A stretch of DNA of 63,463 nt from Nitrososphaerota archaeon (GCA_022574415.1 JACZSC010000001.1:1-63463), one strand, 5' to 3'; shown: positions 8,793 to 17,952, counted from the first letter of the stretch. Translations and numbers: made by a program. Notes: generated by a model from the sequence alone, not told the origin.

Positions 8793-9347
8793 TTAGGCAG
8801 GGCGCACGTCATCAGTCCACATATCTCGATGAACAAAATTTCCGGTGGAAGGATTGTACTCACTAATCATACCATAACCACTCTTTCCAACAGAGCCGTC
8901 GTATTCAAAATAAAGTATTGTAAATAATTTTTCAGTTCCTATCTTTGCTTTTTTCCAAAGTTCTGGTTCAACAAAGAACCAGTAATGTTTTTCCATATTT
9001 GGTAGAACAGGACCAAGATTGAATGTTTCAACTCCGTTTGACTGTAAAACATCTCGTTTGAGCATTTTTGTATCCATTTTAAATTTTACGACAACGGATT
9101 TGGCAGGAAGTTCACCGAAATTTTTTATGGAAACATCAAATTGTATTTTATCATTAACACTTTGTTCTACTTTTTTTATATCATTTAGAGGTCCAATCCA
9201 AGGTCTAAATCTAAATTCTGTTTGAACCTTGCTAAGTTTTACTGAAGCCTCAAGTTGTTTGATCGTTCTCCATAACACAAAGACAAGGGCAATAGTAGCA
9301 ACAGCAGTAGCAACAGCTGCGATTTCTGCAAATCCCATTTCGACCAT
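8793..9347 (-). CDS. Membrane-anchored protein of unknown function
   Basis: This is a 184-residue protein with one N-terminal transmembrane helix (about residues 6-26, rich in alanine and valine), a short polar linker and a probable extracytoplasmic beta-sandwich (FDVSIKNFGELPAKSVVV). The latter is typical of Ig-like or transglutaminase-fold domains in archaeal surface proteins. The start could also be the ATG three codons later. It lies 38 bases upstream of ahcY on the same strand but is probably unrelated in function. I do not recognise a family beyond the general fold impression. Confidence 0.65.
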   Translation of the reverse strand: MVEMGFAEIAAVATAVATIALVFVLWRTIKQLEASVKLSKVQTEFRFRPWIGPLNDIKKVEQSVNDKIQFDVSIKNFGELPAKSVVVKFKMDTKMLKRDVLQSNGVETFNLGPVLPNMEKHYWFFVEPELWKKAKIGTEKLFTILYFEYDGSVGKSGYGMISEYNPSTGNFVHRDMWTDDVRPA

Positions 9348-9441
9348 GAAATGCTAATCAGCTACGAGTATTCAAATTTTTGCAAGTCAGTGATCCTCTT
9401 ATCAACAATTAGGATTTAATACTACAAAAATTCACAGATTT

Positions 9442-9753
9442 ATGAAATTCATGACTTGGAAAAAAGTTGCCAAAAAAGATTCCATAGCACCAGGAAAAGG
9501 ATGGGAGTTTAATGTCGATGGTAAAAAAATTGCGATATTCAATAAAGATGGTTACCATGCTCTGGATGCATTATGTGTTCATCAAGACGGTCACATAGCT
9601 CCAGGTGAGTTAGATGGAGATGTGGTTGAGTGTCCGTTGCATTCTTGGCATTATAATATCAAGACGGGTAAATTGCTAGATTATCTACAGGATGTAAAGC
9701 TACAAACCTATTCCGTTGAAGTACGCGATGACGGAATCTATGTTGATATTTAA
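9442..9753 (+). CDS. Rieske [2Fe-2S] ferredoxin, NirD-like
   Basis: This 103-residue soluble Rieske protein has cluster ligands C45-x-H47 (ALCVHQDG) and C64-x2-H67 (ECPLHSWH), spaced as in the nitrite-reductase small subunit and dioxygenase ferredoxins. There is no membrane anchor, so it is not a bc1-type Rieske protein. It is probably an electron carrier for an oxygenase or reductase whose partner is not next to it. A second in-frame ATG three codons in is an equally possible start. The gene is followed 35 bases later by nadE on the same strand. Confidence 0.88.
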   Translation: MKFMTWKKVAKKDSIAPGKGWEFNVDGKKIAIFNKDGYHALDALCVHQDGHIAPGELDGDVVECPLHSWHYNIKTGKLLDYLQDVKLQTYSVEVRDDGIYVDI

Positions 9754-9788
9754 CACAACTTTTATGACAAAAAATTGTGAATTAATCA

Positions 9789-10577
9789 GTGAACCAAGAA
9801 ATTCTTAACGAAATTATTAATCAGGATTATACATCCATTACAAAAACAATTGAAGAGTTTCTAAAAAATCAATTTTCTCAAAATAATTCCAAAGGTTTGA
9901 TTTTTGGACTGAGCGGTGGAGTTGATTCTGCAGTGACTGCGTATCTGTGTACTAGATTCTTTCCAAAGGAATCACTTGCTCTTTTGATGCCAGACTCAAA
10001 AATTTCCCCAGATGATGAAACAGAGGACGCTCTAAAGTTGGTTGAGGAACTAAAACTAGATTACAAATTAATTGACATCAATCCAATTGTTAATCAATAT
10101 TCAAAATATCTTGAACCAAGTGAAAAAGCATTAGGTAATCTAAGAGCTAGAGTTAGATCAAATTTGCTATATTATTATTCCAATTTGAAAAAATATCTTG
10201 TAGTTGGTTCCAGCGATAAAAGCGAATATCTCATTGGTTATTTCACAAAATTTGGAGATGCGAGTGCAGACATTCTTCCAATTGTTTCATTGTATAAAGC
10301 TCAAGTACGAAAGATTGGGGAACATCTTGGAGTGCCTGAATCAATCTTATCCAAAAAGAGCAGTCCGCATCTTTGGTTGAATCATTTAGCAGAAGACGAA
10401 ATTGGAATGTCATATGAAGAGGTTGATTCAATACTATTTTGTTTATTCGAAAAAAAATTATCTGTAGAAGAAACTGCCAAACTTACACAGATTGAGAAAC
10501 ATCTGGTCGATAAGATCATCGCATTAAACAAAAATAGTCAGCATAAGAGAATAACTGCTGCTAGACCCTTTGAATGA
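9789..10577 (+). CDS. nadE: NAD+ synthetase, ammonia-dependent
   Basis: It amidates nicotinic acid adenine dinucleotide to NAD+ using ATP and ammonia. The PP-loop motif LSGGVDS lies at residues 41-47, followed by the family motifs SDKSEYLIGYFTKFGD and KSSPHLW. At 262 residues it lacks the glutaminase domain, so free ammonia is the nitrogen donor, which suits an ammonia oxidiser. The start codon is GTG. The gene ends about ten bases before cysS, and the pair is probably cotranscribed. Confidence 0.95.
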   Translation: MNQEILNEIINQDYTSITKTIEEFLKNQFSQNNSKGLIFGLSGGVDSAVTAYLCTRFFPKESLALLMPDSKISPDDETEDALKLVEELKLDYKLIDINPIVNQYSKYLEPSEKALGNLRARVRSNLLYYYSNLKKYLVVGSSDKSEYLIGYFTKFGDASADILPIVSLYKAQVRKIGEHLGVPESILSKKSSPHLWLNHLAEDEIGMSYEEVDSILFCLFEKKLSVEETAKLTQIEKHLVDKIIALNKNSQHKRITAARPFE

Positions 10578-10587
10578 GGGAAATAAA

Positions 10588-11958
10588 ATGAAAATTTTTG
10601 ATACACTAAGTGGAAATGAAAAAGAGATAGACTCATCAGGTAAGGTTCGAATATACCTATGTGGGGTTACGGTTTATGACGAATCCCATATTGGGCACGC
10701 AAGAACAATCATAGTTTTTGATATTCTCAGAAGACATTTGGAGTCAGGGGGAATAGAGGTAGAACTTGTCCAAAATTTCACCGACGTCGATGATAAAATT
10801 ATCAACAGAGCAAAAAGGGAAAATGTTCTGGCGTCTGCAATTAGCTCACGTTACATTCAGGAATACTATGATGAATTTGATGCACTGAATGTAAAGAGAG
10901 CCGCAAAATATCCAAAGGCTACGGAGCACATTCAAGACATGCTGAATTTAGTTCAAGGTTTAGTTGACAAAAAAATTGCTTATGTGTCTAAAAATGGTGT
11001 ATACTTTTCAGTTGCAAAATTTCCGGATTATGGGAAATTATCAAAAAAGAAGACAGAGGATTTAATTTCTGGTGCCAGGGTTGAAGTTGATCAAGCAAAA
11101 AATGATCCTTTAGATTTTGCTTTATGGAAATTTTCCGATAGTGATCCTTCATGGGAAAGTCCTTGGGGACGTGGAAGACCTGGATGGCATATTGAATGTT
11201 CAACAATGAGTCTCAAGTATCTTGGTGAAAATTTTGAAATTCATGGCGGTGGAAGAGATTTGATATTTCCTCATCACGAAAATGAGATAGCTCAATCAGA
11301 AGCTTATTCTAACAAACCATATGCAAAAATTTGGATGCATGTTGGAATGATTACAATTGATGGAGAGAAGATGTCAAAATCACTTGGAAACATAAAGTCT
11401 ATTAAAAGTCTGTTAAAGTCTTGGAGTCCTAATGTACTTCGAATTTTTTGTATTGCAGGACATTACTCAAAACCAATTGATTATTCAGAAGAATTACTTA
11501 AAGAACATGAGACAAATTGGAATAAGGCTAGGTTGGCATATCATAAATTAATTCAAACAGAAAAAGATGGACAGCCCATTGAAGACATTGACTCTACATT
11601 ATCACAGATTAAAAGCGAATTTTCAAAAGCGATAGACGAAAATCTGAACACGCACATGGCCTTGAGTGCATTTTATAGACTGGTTACTATTTGTTTGGTA
11701 AACGAAGAACATTTGACAAAATCACTATCTGAAAAAATAATTTCAATATTTGAAGAAATGATGAATGTCCTTGGATTAAGAATAGAGAAAGTTTCTGAAG
11801 AGGAAAAGGTACATATTCAAAGTCTAATCAAACAGCGTGAGGAGTTCAGGCAGCAAAAAAAGTATGAAGAGGCAGATGGAATCAGAGACAAATTAGCTGC
11901 CAAAGGCATTGAATTGAAGGATGAAATCCATCAAACTATTTGGATGAAAAAAGAGTGA
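10588..11958 (+). CDS. cysS: Cysteinyl-tRNA synthetase
   Basis: This class I aminoacyl-tRNA synthetase charges tRNA-Cys. HIGH is at residues 34-37 and KMSKS near residue 261. Zinc ligands are likely C25 (YLCGVTVYD), the cysteine in ECSTMS and the HHENE histidines. The start used here is the ATG preceded by GAGGG (about 8 bases upstream). An ATG six codons earlier inside nadE is possible, but the protein family normally begins MKIFDT. It directly follows nadE, and its stop codon abuts the stop of the convergent GTPase gene. Confidence 0.96.
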   Translation: MKIFDTLSGNEKEIDSSGKVRIYLCGVTVYDESHIGHARTIIVFDILRRHLESGGIEVELVQNFTDVDDKIINRAKRENVLASAISSRYIQEYYDEFDALNVKRAAKYPKATEHIQDMLNLVQGLVDKKIAYVSKNGVYFSVAKFPDYGKLSKKKTEDLISGARVEVDQAKNDPLDFALWKFSDSDPSWESPWGRGRPGWHIECSTMSLKYLGENFEIHGGGRDLIFPHHENEIAQSEAYSNKPYAKIWMHVGMITIDGEKMSKSLGNIKSIKSLLKSWSPNVLRIFCIAGHYSKPIDYSEELLKEHETNWNKARLAYHKLIQTEKDGQPIEDIDSTLSQIKSEFSKAIDENLNTHMALSAFYRLVTICLVNEEHLTKSLSEKIISIFEEMMNVLGLRIEKVSEEEKVHIQSLIKQREEFRQQKKYEEADGIRDKLAAKGIELKDEIHQTIWMKKE

Positions 11959-13170
11959 CTATTTTTTCGATGCACTTACCAGCGATATAACATCCCTATC
12001 TCTGAGCTGGTATGTTTTAGGTAATCTTAGATTGTATCTCAAGTCTTTGGCATAAAGTAGACCTTTTGCAAGATCAGTGTGAATTTCGTTAGCTAGATCC
12101 GTAACTGTTGCACCATCTTTAAGGAGTAGTAGGTCAGGTAGAACATTTCCTTTTTTATCTGAAAGTTTTTCTTCGTTAGCAACTGGATAAATTGAATTCA
12201 TTTTTAACAACTTGAATACTGCGACATTAATAGCAAATTGAACTCCTGTTCGCATGTATTCACCCATGATGTCCTTTGTGATAAAATCTAACGCGTTTTT
12301 CTGTCTTTCATTCAATTCTTCAGGTTTTAGAATTTTAAATTGTTCTGAACCAGGAGAATATTTAATCAAGCCTTTCTGTTCAGCTCTTCGAAGACTAAGT
12401 TCACTGTCTGCACTTGCTGGAACTGTTATGATGTCAGAGAAGCGTTCCCGTAATCTTGCAAAATTTTTATCAGCTCCTTCTACGTCGATTTTGTTTGCCA
12501 CAATTAAAGTTGGTTTCGATATTTTTCTTAGATGTGAAACAAATTTCTTACTGTCTTCAATTCCAAAATCATCAAGTTTCTTGTCATCAAGATTTGTTGC
12601 TTTAAGAGTATCCTTCACGTGTGTTTTTTTTGTTCCTAAACCACGATACAAATCAGTAATGGCATCAATTAAATCAGTTCCAGAACTAATCAGTTTAGAT
12701 AATTTTTCTCTGTTGCCTTCAAAGATTTTATGATACCACATGATCAGTTCCTCCTCGATATCTGCAAAATCTGAAACTGGATCTCCAGAACCTGCTTCTG
12801 AAATCTTTCCTGTTGTGTCTATTCCTCCAGATACATCAACTACGTGTAGTAACACATCTGATTGCGCAGCGACGGAAAGAAACTGATTTCCTAGTCCTTT
12901 TCCTTTCCATGCATCTTTGATCAGGCCTGGTAAATCAATCAGTTCTATGGGAATGTATCGCCAACCGTCTACACACTTGGAATTGTTTGGATTATCTTGT
13001 ACCTTAAACTCTGGATGAACACAAAGTGTGATGGCATTAGCTATAGCTGATTCTGGTTTTTTTGTAGTGAATGGATAGGTAGAAATTTCTGATGAGGTAA
13101 GACATGCAGAATTAAAAAAAGTGGTTTTACCAGTGTTAGTTTTCCCTATTAGACCAATTTTGATAGGCAT
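11959..13170 (-). CDS. YchF/OLA1-like GTPase with C-terminal TGS domain (archaeal type)
   Basis: This 403-residue Obg-family GTPase is associated with translation or ribosomes. G1 is GKTNTGKT (residues 9-16), G3 is DLPGLIKDAWKGKGLG, and G4 is NKID near residue 226. G4 is thus the normal guanine-specific motif, not the altered one of bacterial YchF that binds ATP. The C-terminus (VTDLANEIHTDLAKGLLYAKDLR) is a TGS domain. It heads a minus-strand run, and no partner is evident nearby. Confidence 0.92.
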   Translation of the reverse strand: MPIKIGLIGKTNTGKTTFFNSACLTSSEISTYPFTTKKPESAIANAITLCVHPEFKVQDNPNNSKCVDGWRYIPIELIDLPGLIKDAWKGKGLGNQFLSVAAQSDVLLHVVDVSGGIDTTGKISEAGSGDPVSDFADIEEELIMWYHKIFEGNREKLSKLISSGTDLIDAITDLYRGLGTKKTHVKDTLKATNLDDKKLDDFGIEDSKKFVSHLRKISKPTLIVANKIDVEGADKNFARLRERFSDIITVPASADSELSLRRAEQKGLIKYSPGSEQFKILKPEELNERQKNALDFITKDIMGEYMRTGVQFAINVAVFKLLKMNSIYPVANEEKLSDKKGNVLPDLLLLKDGATVTDLANEIHTDLAKGLLYAKDLRYNLRLPKTYQLRDRDVISLVSASKK

Positions 13171-13213
13171 GGTTACATTTTCAATTTTGATTATTTATCT
13201 CTGCCTGAGAAAA

Positions 13214-13570
13214 TTAGTCTGACTTCTCTTTTAGTTTTTTACAACTGTGTTCCAATTCTTTAATTGACCATTCAATTTCTTCTAATTCCTCTTTTGAAAG
13301 ATCATCTTCCCATTTATCAAGAATTGTTCTAGAGATTTGTGCACACTGATATAACAAATTCCAATACGGATGATGTTCAGCTACAGTATAAGCGAGTTCA
13401 GCTATTTCATCAAGACCACTTTGTGCTCTTGACAAGGAATCAATATTTTCACCGAAAATTTTGATTATGTTTGATTCTAAATCGCTTTCAACCTTTAACT
13501 GAGTTTTTTTTTCTTCAAAAGATTTTACAAGTTCTAAAAGTGAATCATTAAAATCCTTAAAAGATGTCAT
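13214..13570 (-). CDS. Small helical protein of unknown function
   Basis: This is a 118-residue acidic, predicted all-helical protein (residues 1-40 and 75-118 are coiled-coil-like). There is no membrane segment and no cysteine-pair motif. Its ATG lies two bases from the stop of the upstream CoA-binding gene, so the two form an operon. I do not recognise a family. Confidence 0.6.
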   Translation of the reverse strand: MTSFKDFNDSLLELVKSFEEKKTQLKVESDLESNIIKIFGENIDSLSRAQSGLDEIAELAYTVAEHHPYWNLLYQCAQISRTILDKWEDDLSKEELEEIEWSIKELEHSCKKLKEKSD

Positions 13571-13572
13571 GG

Positions 13573-13983
13573 TTAGAAAAGTCGTTGATGTTCAGCAAGC
13601 ATACATCTATTAAAAACCACTTTGATTCCTTCTTTTCTTGCTAATTCTTCTGCTTCTTGGTTGTGGATTCCTTCCTGAAGCCAAATTACTTTAGGTTTCA
13701 TCTTTATGGCTTCTTTGACAACAGGTAGAACTTGGTCAGATGGTCTGAAAACATCTACAATGTCAATTGGCTCATCAACTTGAGTGACACTTGAATAACA
13801 CTTTTTGTTTAAAATTTCGCTGGACATAGGATTGACTGGCAGAATATTGAAGCCTTGTTCTGACAGATACTTTGGTACAAAATGGGCAGCCTTTTCAGGG
13901 TGTCTTGACATTCCGACAACAGCCACATTTTTGAGAGAGAAAATTTGTTTTATTTCATCATCAGAGTGATCATCCTTTTCCAT
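13573..13983 (-). CDS. CoA-binding domain protein (YccU-like)
   Basis: This 136-residue protein is a single Rossmann-like CoA-binding domain. The N-terminal strand and glycine turn is VAVVGMSRHPEKA, followed by ILPVNP, VDVFRP and WLQEGIHN, matching the YccU/CoA_binding_2 family. Such proteins bind CoA, sometimes as a mixed disulphide, and have no well-defined reaction. The C-terminal cysteine (FNRCMLAEH) is typical of the family. It is cotranscribed with the downstream helical protein. Confidence 0.88.
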   Translation of the reverse strand: MEKDDHSDDEIKQIFSLKNVAVVGMSRHPEKAAHFVPKYLSEQGFNILPVNPMSSEILNKKCYSSVTQVDEPIDIVDVFRPSDQVLPVVKEAIKMKPKVIWLQEGIHNQEAEELARKEGIKVVFNRCMLAEHQRLF

Positions 13984-14031
13984 GTTTTTTCATAATTTCA
14001 AATCAATTTTTAATTTTTGCATTTAACAAGG

Positions 14032-14331
14032 CTAAAACTGTGGTATTGATCCCAAAAAATCTCGTTCTGCTTTGTTTTTGTCAATGCGGATATAGTGGTT
14101 CCCACTTACACGCAAAACGTTGATCAAATTACCAGGTTTCCAGCCTTTAAGACTGCGAAATATTGTCCTGTAGGTTTTACCACTTTTGACATTATGAGAG
14201 ATTTGTGAACGGTCAACAATTTTGGGTTCACTGATGACACCCTCATCATCAGTGTGAGACTTTACCTCCTCAATCAGATGGTTCTTGCCATATCTGACTT
14301 CTGAAATTAAGTAGTCTGCCCATTTGGTCAT
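14032..14331 (-). CDS. DUF3892-like small protein
   Basis: This 99-residue protein begins MTKWADYLISEVRY and ends DFLGSIPQF. The first motif, the central SGKTYRTIF and the final LGxxPxF match what I recall of DUF3892, a family of small proteins of unknown function found in bacteria and archaea. It is soluble with no catalytic motif. It stands alone, divergent from birA, with about 140 bases between them. Confidence 0.7.
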   Translation of the reverse strand: MTKWADYLISEVRYGKNHLIEEVKSHTDDEGVISEPKIVDRSQISHNVKSGKTYRTIFRSLKGWKPGNLINVLRVSGNHYIRIDKNKAERDFLGSIPQF

Positions 14332-14469
14332 GTTTCTTCTGTAAAGAGGGGTTAAATTAGAATTTCGTTTTTTAATCTCAAACTTTATAGTTAGATTAAC
14401 ATCAATTTTTTTGTGGATGATGCTGGTGGAATGAATGGTGACGGTTTTTATATTGATATTGGATTTTAG

Positions 14470-15474
14470 TTGTTCTACACATCATTCGATAATGTATCTT
14501 TAGTCAAGATAGTATCTTTTTTAAAATCGCACAATTCAGAATATTTGTCGGGTCAAGATCTTAGTGACGTACTAAAAATTAGTAGAGTAGCAGTATGGAA
14601 ACATATCAAAAGAATTCGTTCCCTAGGCTACAAAATTGAATCAAAACAAAAGCTTGGCTATAGACTGGTCAACAATACAAAGCAATTACTACCATGGGAG
14701 ATAACTAATGGGCTAAATACCAAATTGATTGGTAAGCGAGTTTACTATTTCGACACAATAGATTCAACACAAAATTTTGCTATCAAGATTGCATCAAATC
14801 CCATTGAGAACGGTGTCGTGGTTATCTCTCAAAAACAAACTAGAGGCAGGGGAAGATTTGGTAGAAAGTGGTTATCTCCAGAAGGTGGAATTTGGTTATC
14901 AATAGTACTCCATCCAACATTTGATATTTCAGTGATAACTCTGTTTCCTATTGCAGCTTCCCTTGGATTGGCAAACGCAATTGAAAAAACGTTTCAAATT
15001 GATTCTAAATTAAAATGGCCAAATGATGTAACGATTAAAGGAAAAAAAGTTGCAGGGATGTTGGTTGATGCTTCTGTTGAATCAAACAAAATTGAATATC
15101 TAGTGTTAGGAGTGGGAATAAATTTCCAAGTTAATTCCAAACAATTAGAAAAATCTCTTAAAAAAACTGAAAATTTTTACGGCATAGCCAGTCTAATTGA
15201 TAAAAATGAAAATCAAAGCCCAATTTTGCTTGTTCAGAACTTTCTTAATGAGTTAGAAAATGTCATAGAATTACTAAATAAAGAAAAAAGAAAGATCATC
15301 ATAAAAGATTGGACAAAAAAATCATCCAGTGTCGGGAAAAATATTACAATTTCTACCTATAGTGGTGAGATCAATGGAAAGGCTATCAGGTTAGATGATG
15401 ATGGAGCTTTAGTAATTAAAAATAACAAAAATACCCAAAGAATTCTTGCTGGAGATGTGATACATCACACTTAG
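14470..15474 (+). CDS. birA: Biotin-protein ligase with N-terminal HTH (BirA)
   Basis: The enzyme activates biotin as biotinyl-AMP and attaches it to the carboxyl carrier protein. In this group that is the acetyl/propionyl-CoA carboxylase of the 3HP/4HB cycle. The N-terminal helix-turn-helix (about residues 18-55, ISRVAVWKHI) suggests it also represses transcription. The catalytic domain has the family motif RGRGRFGRKWLSPEGG and KWPNDV, and a C-terminal SH3-like domain ends the 334 residues. The start appears to be TTG. No better start fits the HTH. An own-promoter operator cannot be picked out. Confidence 0.92.
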   Translation: MFYTSFDNVSLVKIVSFLKSHNSEYLSGQDLSDVLKISRVAVWKHIKRIRSLGYKIESKQKLGYRLVNNTKQLLPWEITNGLNTKLIGKRVYYFDTIDSTQNFAIKIASNPIENGVVVISQKQTRGRGRFGRKWLSPEGGIWLSIVLHPTFDISVITLFPIAASLGLANAIEKTFQIDSKLKWPNDVTIKGKKVAGMLVDASVESNKIEYLVLGVGINFQVNSKQLEKSLKKTENFYGIASLIDKNENQSPILLVQNFLNELENVIELLNKEKRKIIIKDWTKKSSSVGKNITISTYSGEINGKAIRLDDDGALVIKNNKNTQRILAGDVIHHT

Positions 15475-15486
15475 AAAATTAATACA

Positions 15487-15831
15487 TTAACGCTTTCGTT
15501 TTGCTGATTTTCTTCTCTTGGTGGATTTTTTTTTCTTAGTTTTTTTTCTAATAGGTTTTCTTTGAGATCTTTTTTTCACAGATTTTTTTAATTGATCTTG
15601 AATTTTGATAATTTTTGTTAATGTATTCTCAAGTTGTTTGGAATATTGATCATATGCTGTTAATAATTCAGATTTTTTCTCATCAGTCTTTGTCAAAAAA
15701 TCATTCGCTCTTAGCAAATTGGTTGAATTAATTAACTCAGGTATTGGATTTTGGTCGTTAGATAAAGCTGAAAGTTCGTTCTTCGTTTGTATGATCTTTC
15801 TTTTTAATTCACCAATTGTTTTTGTAGCCAA
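15487..15831 (-). CDS. Small coiled-coil protein with strongly basic tail
   Basis: This 114-residue protein has helical, coiled-coil-like residues 1-85 and a C-terminal tail of about 25 residues that is almost entirely lysine and arginine (KKTKKKKSTKRRKS). The tail suggests nucleic-acid binding, as in other small thaumarchaeal chromatin-like proteins. There is no recognised domain. It is convergent with birA, 12 bases apart. Confidence 0.6.
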   Translation of the reverse strand: MATKTIGELKRKIIQTKNELSALSNDQNPIPELINSTNLLRANDFLTKTDEKKSELLTAYDQYSKQLENTLTKIIKIQDQLKKSVKKRSQRKPIRKKTKKKKSTKRRKSAKRKR

Positions 15832-15970
15832 AATCCTCCAATTACTTCAAGCGCTTTTTTCGGATAAAGCTTTTCTCATTACAGCAAAGATGTAAGGTTG
15901 TAAATAATAGAAAAAACTCGAACAAATTAGGAATAAAATATAACTAAAAACAAAATTCTCTGTATTCATA

Positions 15971-17392
15971 ATGAAAAAATCAATTATTTTGATGTTAATC
16001 ATAATTATGGCTGCATTAAGTCCTTCCCAAATTTTTGCACAGGAAACGAATGACGTTCCTGTGATGTTCCAAGAAGCTAACAAACATTTTGCAAAAGGTG
16101 AGTATAATGAGGCAGTAAAAATCTATGACAATGTTTTAGAAATTGTTCCAGATAATGTTTCTACTTTAAAGATGAAGGGAATCGCATTAAGTAATATGGG
16201 CTATCATGAAAAATCTCTCAAACAATTTTATAAAATCATTCAAAAAGAACCAGATAATGTGATGGCCCTGACTGGGATGGGAGTTGGTTTTGGATATTTG
16301 GCGGAATACCATGAAGCAAAACAATATTTCAAAAGAGCGTTAGAGATTGATCCTGACAGTACTGTAATCAAAAATTATATTGACTATGTAGATACAGTCA
16401 TTACCAAGTATCCATACACATCTACTGAAAAACCCGAACCGGTTATTGTTAAACCAGCAATCATACCTCTTTGGGTAAAAAGCAACGCAAAGTGGTGGTC
16501 AGATGGCGGTATAGAAGATTCTGATTTTATAACTGGAATTCAATTTCTCATTGATAATAAAATTATGCAAATTAACACTCCGCGAGGCAGCGATGTGTCT
16601 TCACAATCCATCCCTGATTGGGTAAAAAACAATGCAGGTTGGTGGGCGGATGGATTGATTTCTGATCAAGATTTTCTATCTGGCATTTATTTTATGATTC
16701 AAAATGGAATTATGGTAATCAATATTGAAAAAAGTTTGGAAGAGATAGAAAAAGAAAGAAGTGCTGATTTTTGGTTATTTGAGAGATATATTAGCGCTAT
16801 TTCAAAAAATGTTGCGAACGAAAAACGCTATATTGAATTTCCGAACCCAAGCTTCGATGTAATTAAGAAATTCCTTCGAGATTATGTAATTTGGAATTTT
16901 GATGAGGAAGCTTCCAACGCAGCAGCTAAATTTCCAGATCCTGTTTATGAAATTGTAAATGGGACATATATCATTCATTACAAAATTTACGTAAACGAAC
17001 AACCATCAGGTTTACCATTAGACCATGTCAGTACCTTTGAAAATTCATTGCATTTTTGGCAAACTCAGGGTTTTAATGTAAATAATCAGAAAGCCAAGGT
17101 AGATTTTTCATACACAAATATGAAACATGAAGCTAATGTTTGGGTCACTTGGGTTGTTCGGAATTTAGGTGAAGGGGTATTGGGACATGCTCATGTAGGA
17201 AAAGGTGTGGTAGAAGTGGCGCTAGGAGATTATTCTTGTGATGGAAGTTTTCAATTGTATGACGTAGAAAGTGTTGAAACAATTATGACTCATGAGTTAG
17301 GACATTCTGTTGGACTTCAACATGGCAATGATCCAAATAGTATCATGTTTCCTAGCTTCAAGCCAAGTTATGCATATTGTTTATTGAGTTAA
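15971..17392 (+). CDS. Secreted TPR protein with matrixin-like metalloprotease domain
   Basis: This 473-residue protein has an N-terminal signal peptide (about residues 1-24, ending IFAQE), then three TPR units (about 30-135). Two copies follow of the thaumarchaeal W-V-K-x-N-A-x-W-W-A-D-G repeat, near residues 165-205 and 215-255. The C-terminal zinc-protease domain has HELGHSVGLQH followed by SIMFPSF, i.e. HExxHxxGxxH plus the Met-turn of metzincins. It probably acts outside the cell or at the S-layer. The combination of TPR, surface repeat and metzincin is unusual. The substrate is unknown. Confidence 0.85.
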   Translation: MKKSIILMLIIIMAALSPSQIFAQETNDVPVMFQEANKHFAKGEYNEAVKIYDNVLEIVPDNVSTLKMKGIALSNMGYHEKSLKQFYKIIQKEPDNVMALTGMGVGFGYLAEYHEAKQYFKRALEIDPDSTVIKNYIDYVDTVITKYPYTSTEKPEPVIVKPAIIPLWVKSNAKWWSDGGIEDSDFITGIQFLIDNKIMQINTPRGSDVSSQSIPDWVKNNAGWWADGLISDQDFLSGIYFMIQNGIMVINIEKSLEEIEKERSADFWLFERYISAISKNVANEKRYIEFPNPSFDVIKKFLRDYVIWNFDEEASNAAAKFPDPVYEIVNGTYIIHYKIYVNEQPSGLPLDHVSTFENSLHFWQTQGFNVNNQKAKVDFSYTNMKHEANVWVTWVVRNLGEGVLGHAHVGKGVVEVALGDYSCDGSFQLYDVESVETIMTHELGHSVGLQHGNDPNSIMFPSFKPSYAYCLLS

Positions 17393-17447
17393 CGCATTCC
17401 GTAAACATAACATGTCTTTTATTCGATAGAATCCATTTACTAGAGAT

Positions 17448-17777
17448 ATGCAAAGATCAAAACTAGCCTTCGATACTACTGAACAATCCTATTCAGAGTT
17501 CAGACAAGCTTGTAAATCAAAGGCCACTCTGAAATCATATACAGAGTGTGTAAACCGATTCATGAGGCACTGTGGATATACATCATATGATGAACTGGTA
17601 AAAACAAATCCAACTAAGATCAGAGTAGACTTTTCAAACTTTTTCAGCTACATGAGAGACCGGTTTGATTTAGGAGAAATTAGATCAGCGTATTTCAGGC
17701 CTCATATCAGCGGTTTAGAATTATTCCTAGTTCAGAATGACGTAGAACACACAAAGCCTAAGAATCGAAAATCCTGA
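17448..17777 (+). pseudogene. Truncated tyrosine recombinase, N-terminal SAM-like domain only
   Basis: The 109 residues match the core-binding (SAM-like) N-terminal domain of phage/XerC-type integrases: an early helix with TLKSYTECVNRFMRHCGY and a second helical pair ending near IRSAYFRPHISGLELFLV. The catalytic domain with the R-H-R-Y residues is absent. The last codon and the TGA stop lie inside a copy of the dispersed repeat (ATCCTGAAAATTC), so the repeat marks the truncation point. It is the first gene of the accessory island and probably a relic of the element that built it. It could be expressed but cannot recombine by itself. Confidence 0.6.
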
Positions 17778-17795
17778 AAATTCTTAATTCTTAGT
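17771..17795 (+). repeat. Dispersed repeat, right half; putative leaderless promoter
   Basis: This is the right half, CCTGAAAATTCTTAATTC plus TTAG. GAAAAT fits an archaeal BRE and TTCTTAAT an AT-rich TATA position. The centre of ATTCTTAATT lies 27.5 bases before the next ATG, the distance expected for a leaderless transcript. It also supplies the stop codon of the truncated recombinase. Confidence 0.65.
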
Positions 17796-17811
17796 TTAAC
17801 CTAGAGAATTC

Positions 17812-17952
17812 ATGACCACAGCAGAAAAAGGTGTTAAAAAAGTAAAAAGGCGTTCTACTGTTAGTGAAACTCGTATTAAGAAATTGGTAAATAGAATCGA
17901 GAATCTAGAAAAACAAGTTAAGAAAATAAATTCTAAATTGAAAAAGAATTAG
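17812..17952 (+). CDS. Lysine-rich coiled-coil micro-protein (46 aa)
   Basis: The reading frame encodes 46 residues starting MTTAEKGVKKVKRR. The C-terminal half is an amphipathic heptad-like helix (RIKKLVNRIENLEKQVKKI), a likely dimerising coiled coil, and about a third of residues are lysine or arginine. It could bind nucleic acid. The ATG sits 27.5 bases after the repeat's AT core, supporting a real leaderless gene. No family is recognised. Confidence 0.55.
   Translation: MTTAEKGVKKVKRRSTVSETRIKKLVNRIENLEKQVKKINSKLKKN

Noticed and set aside
15847-16083. A 78-codon minus-strand frame
   Set aside because: It covers the promoter and signal-peptide region of the secreted metalloprotease on the opposite strand. 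Its composition looks like an antisense shadow of hydrophobic codons.
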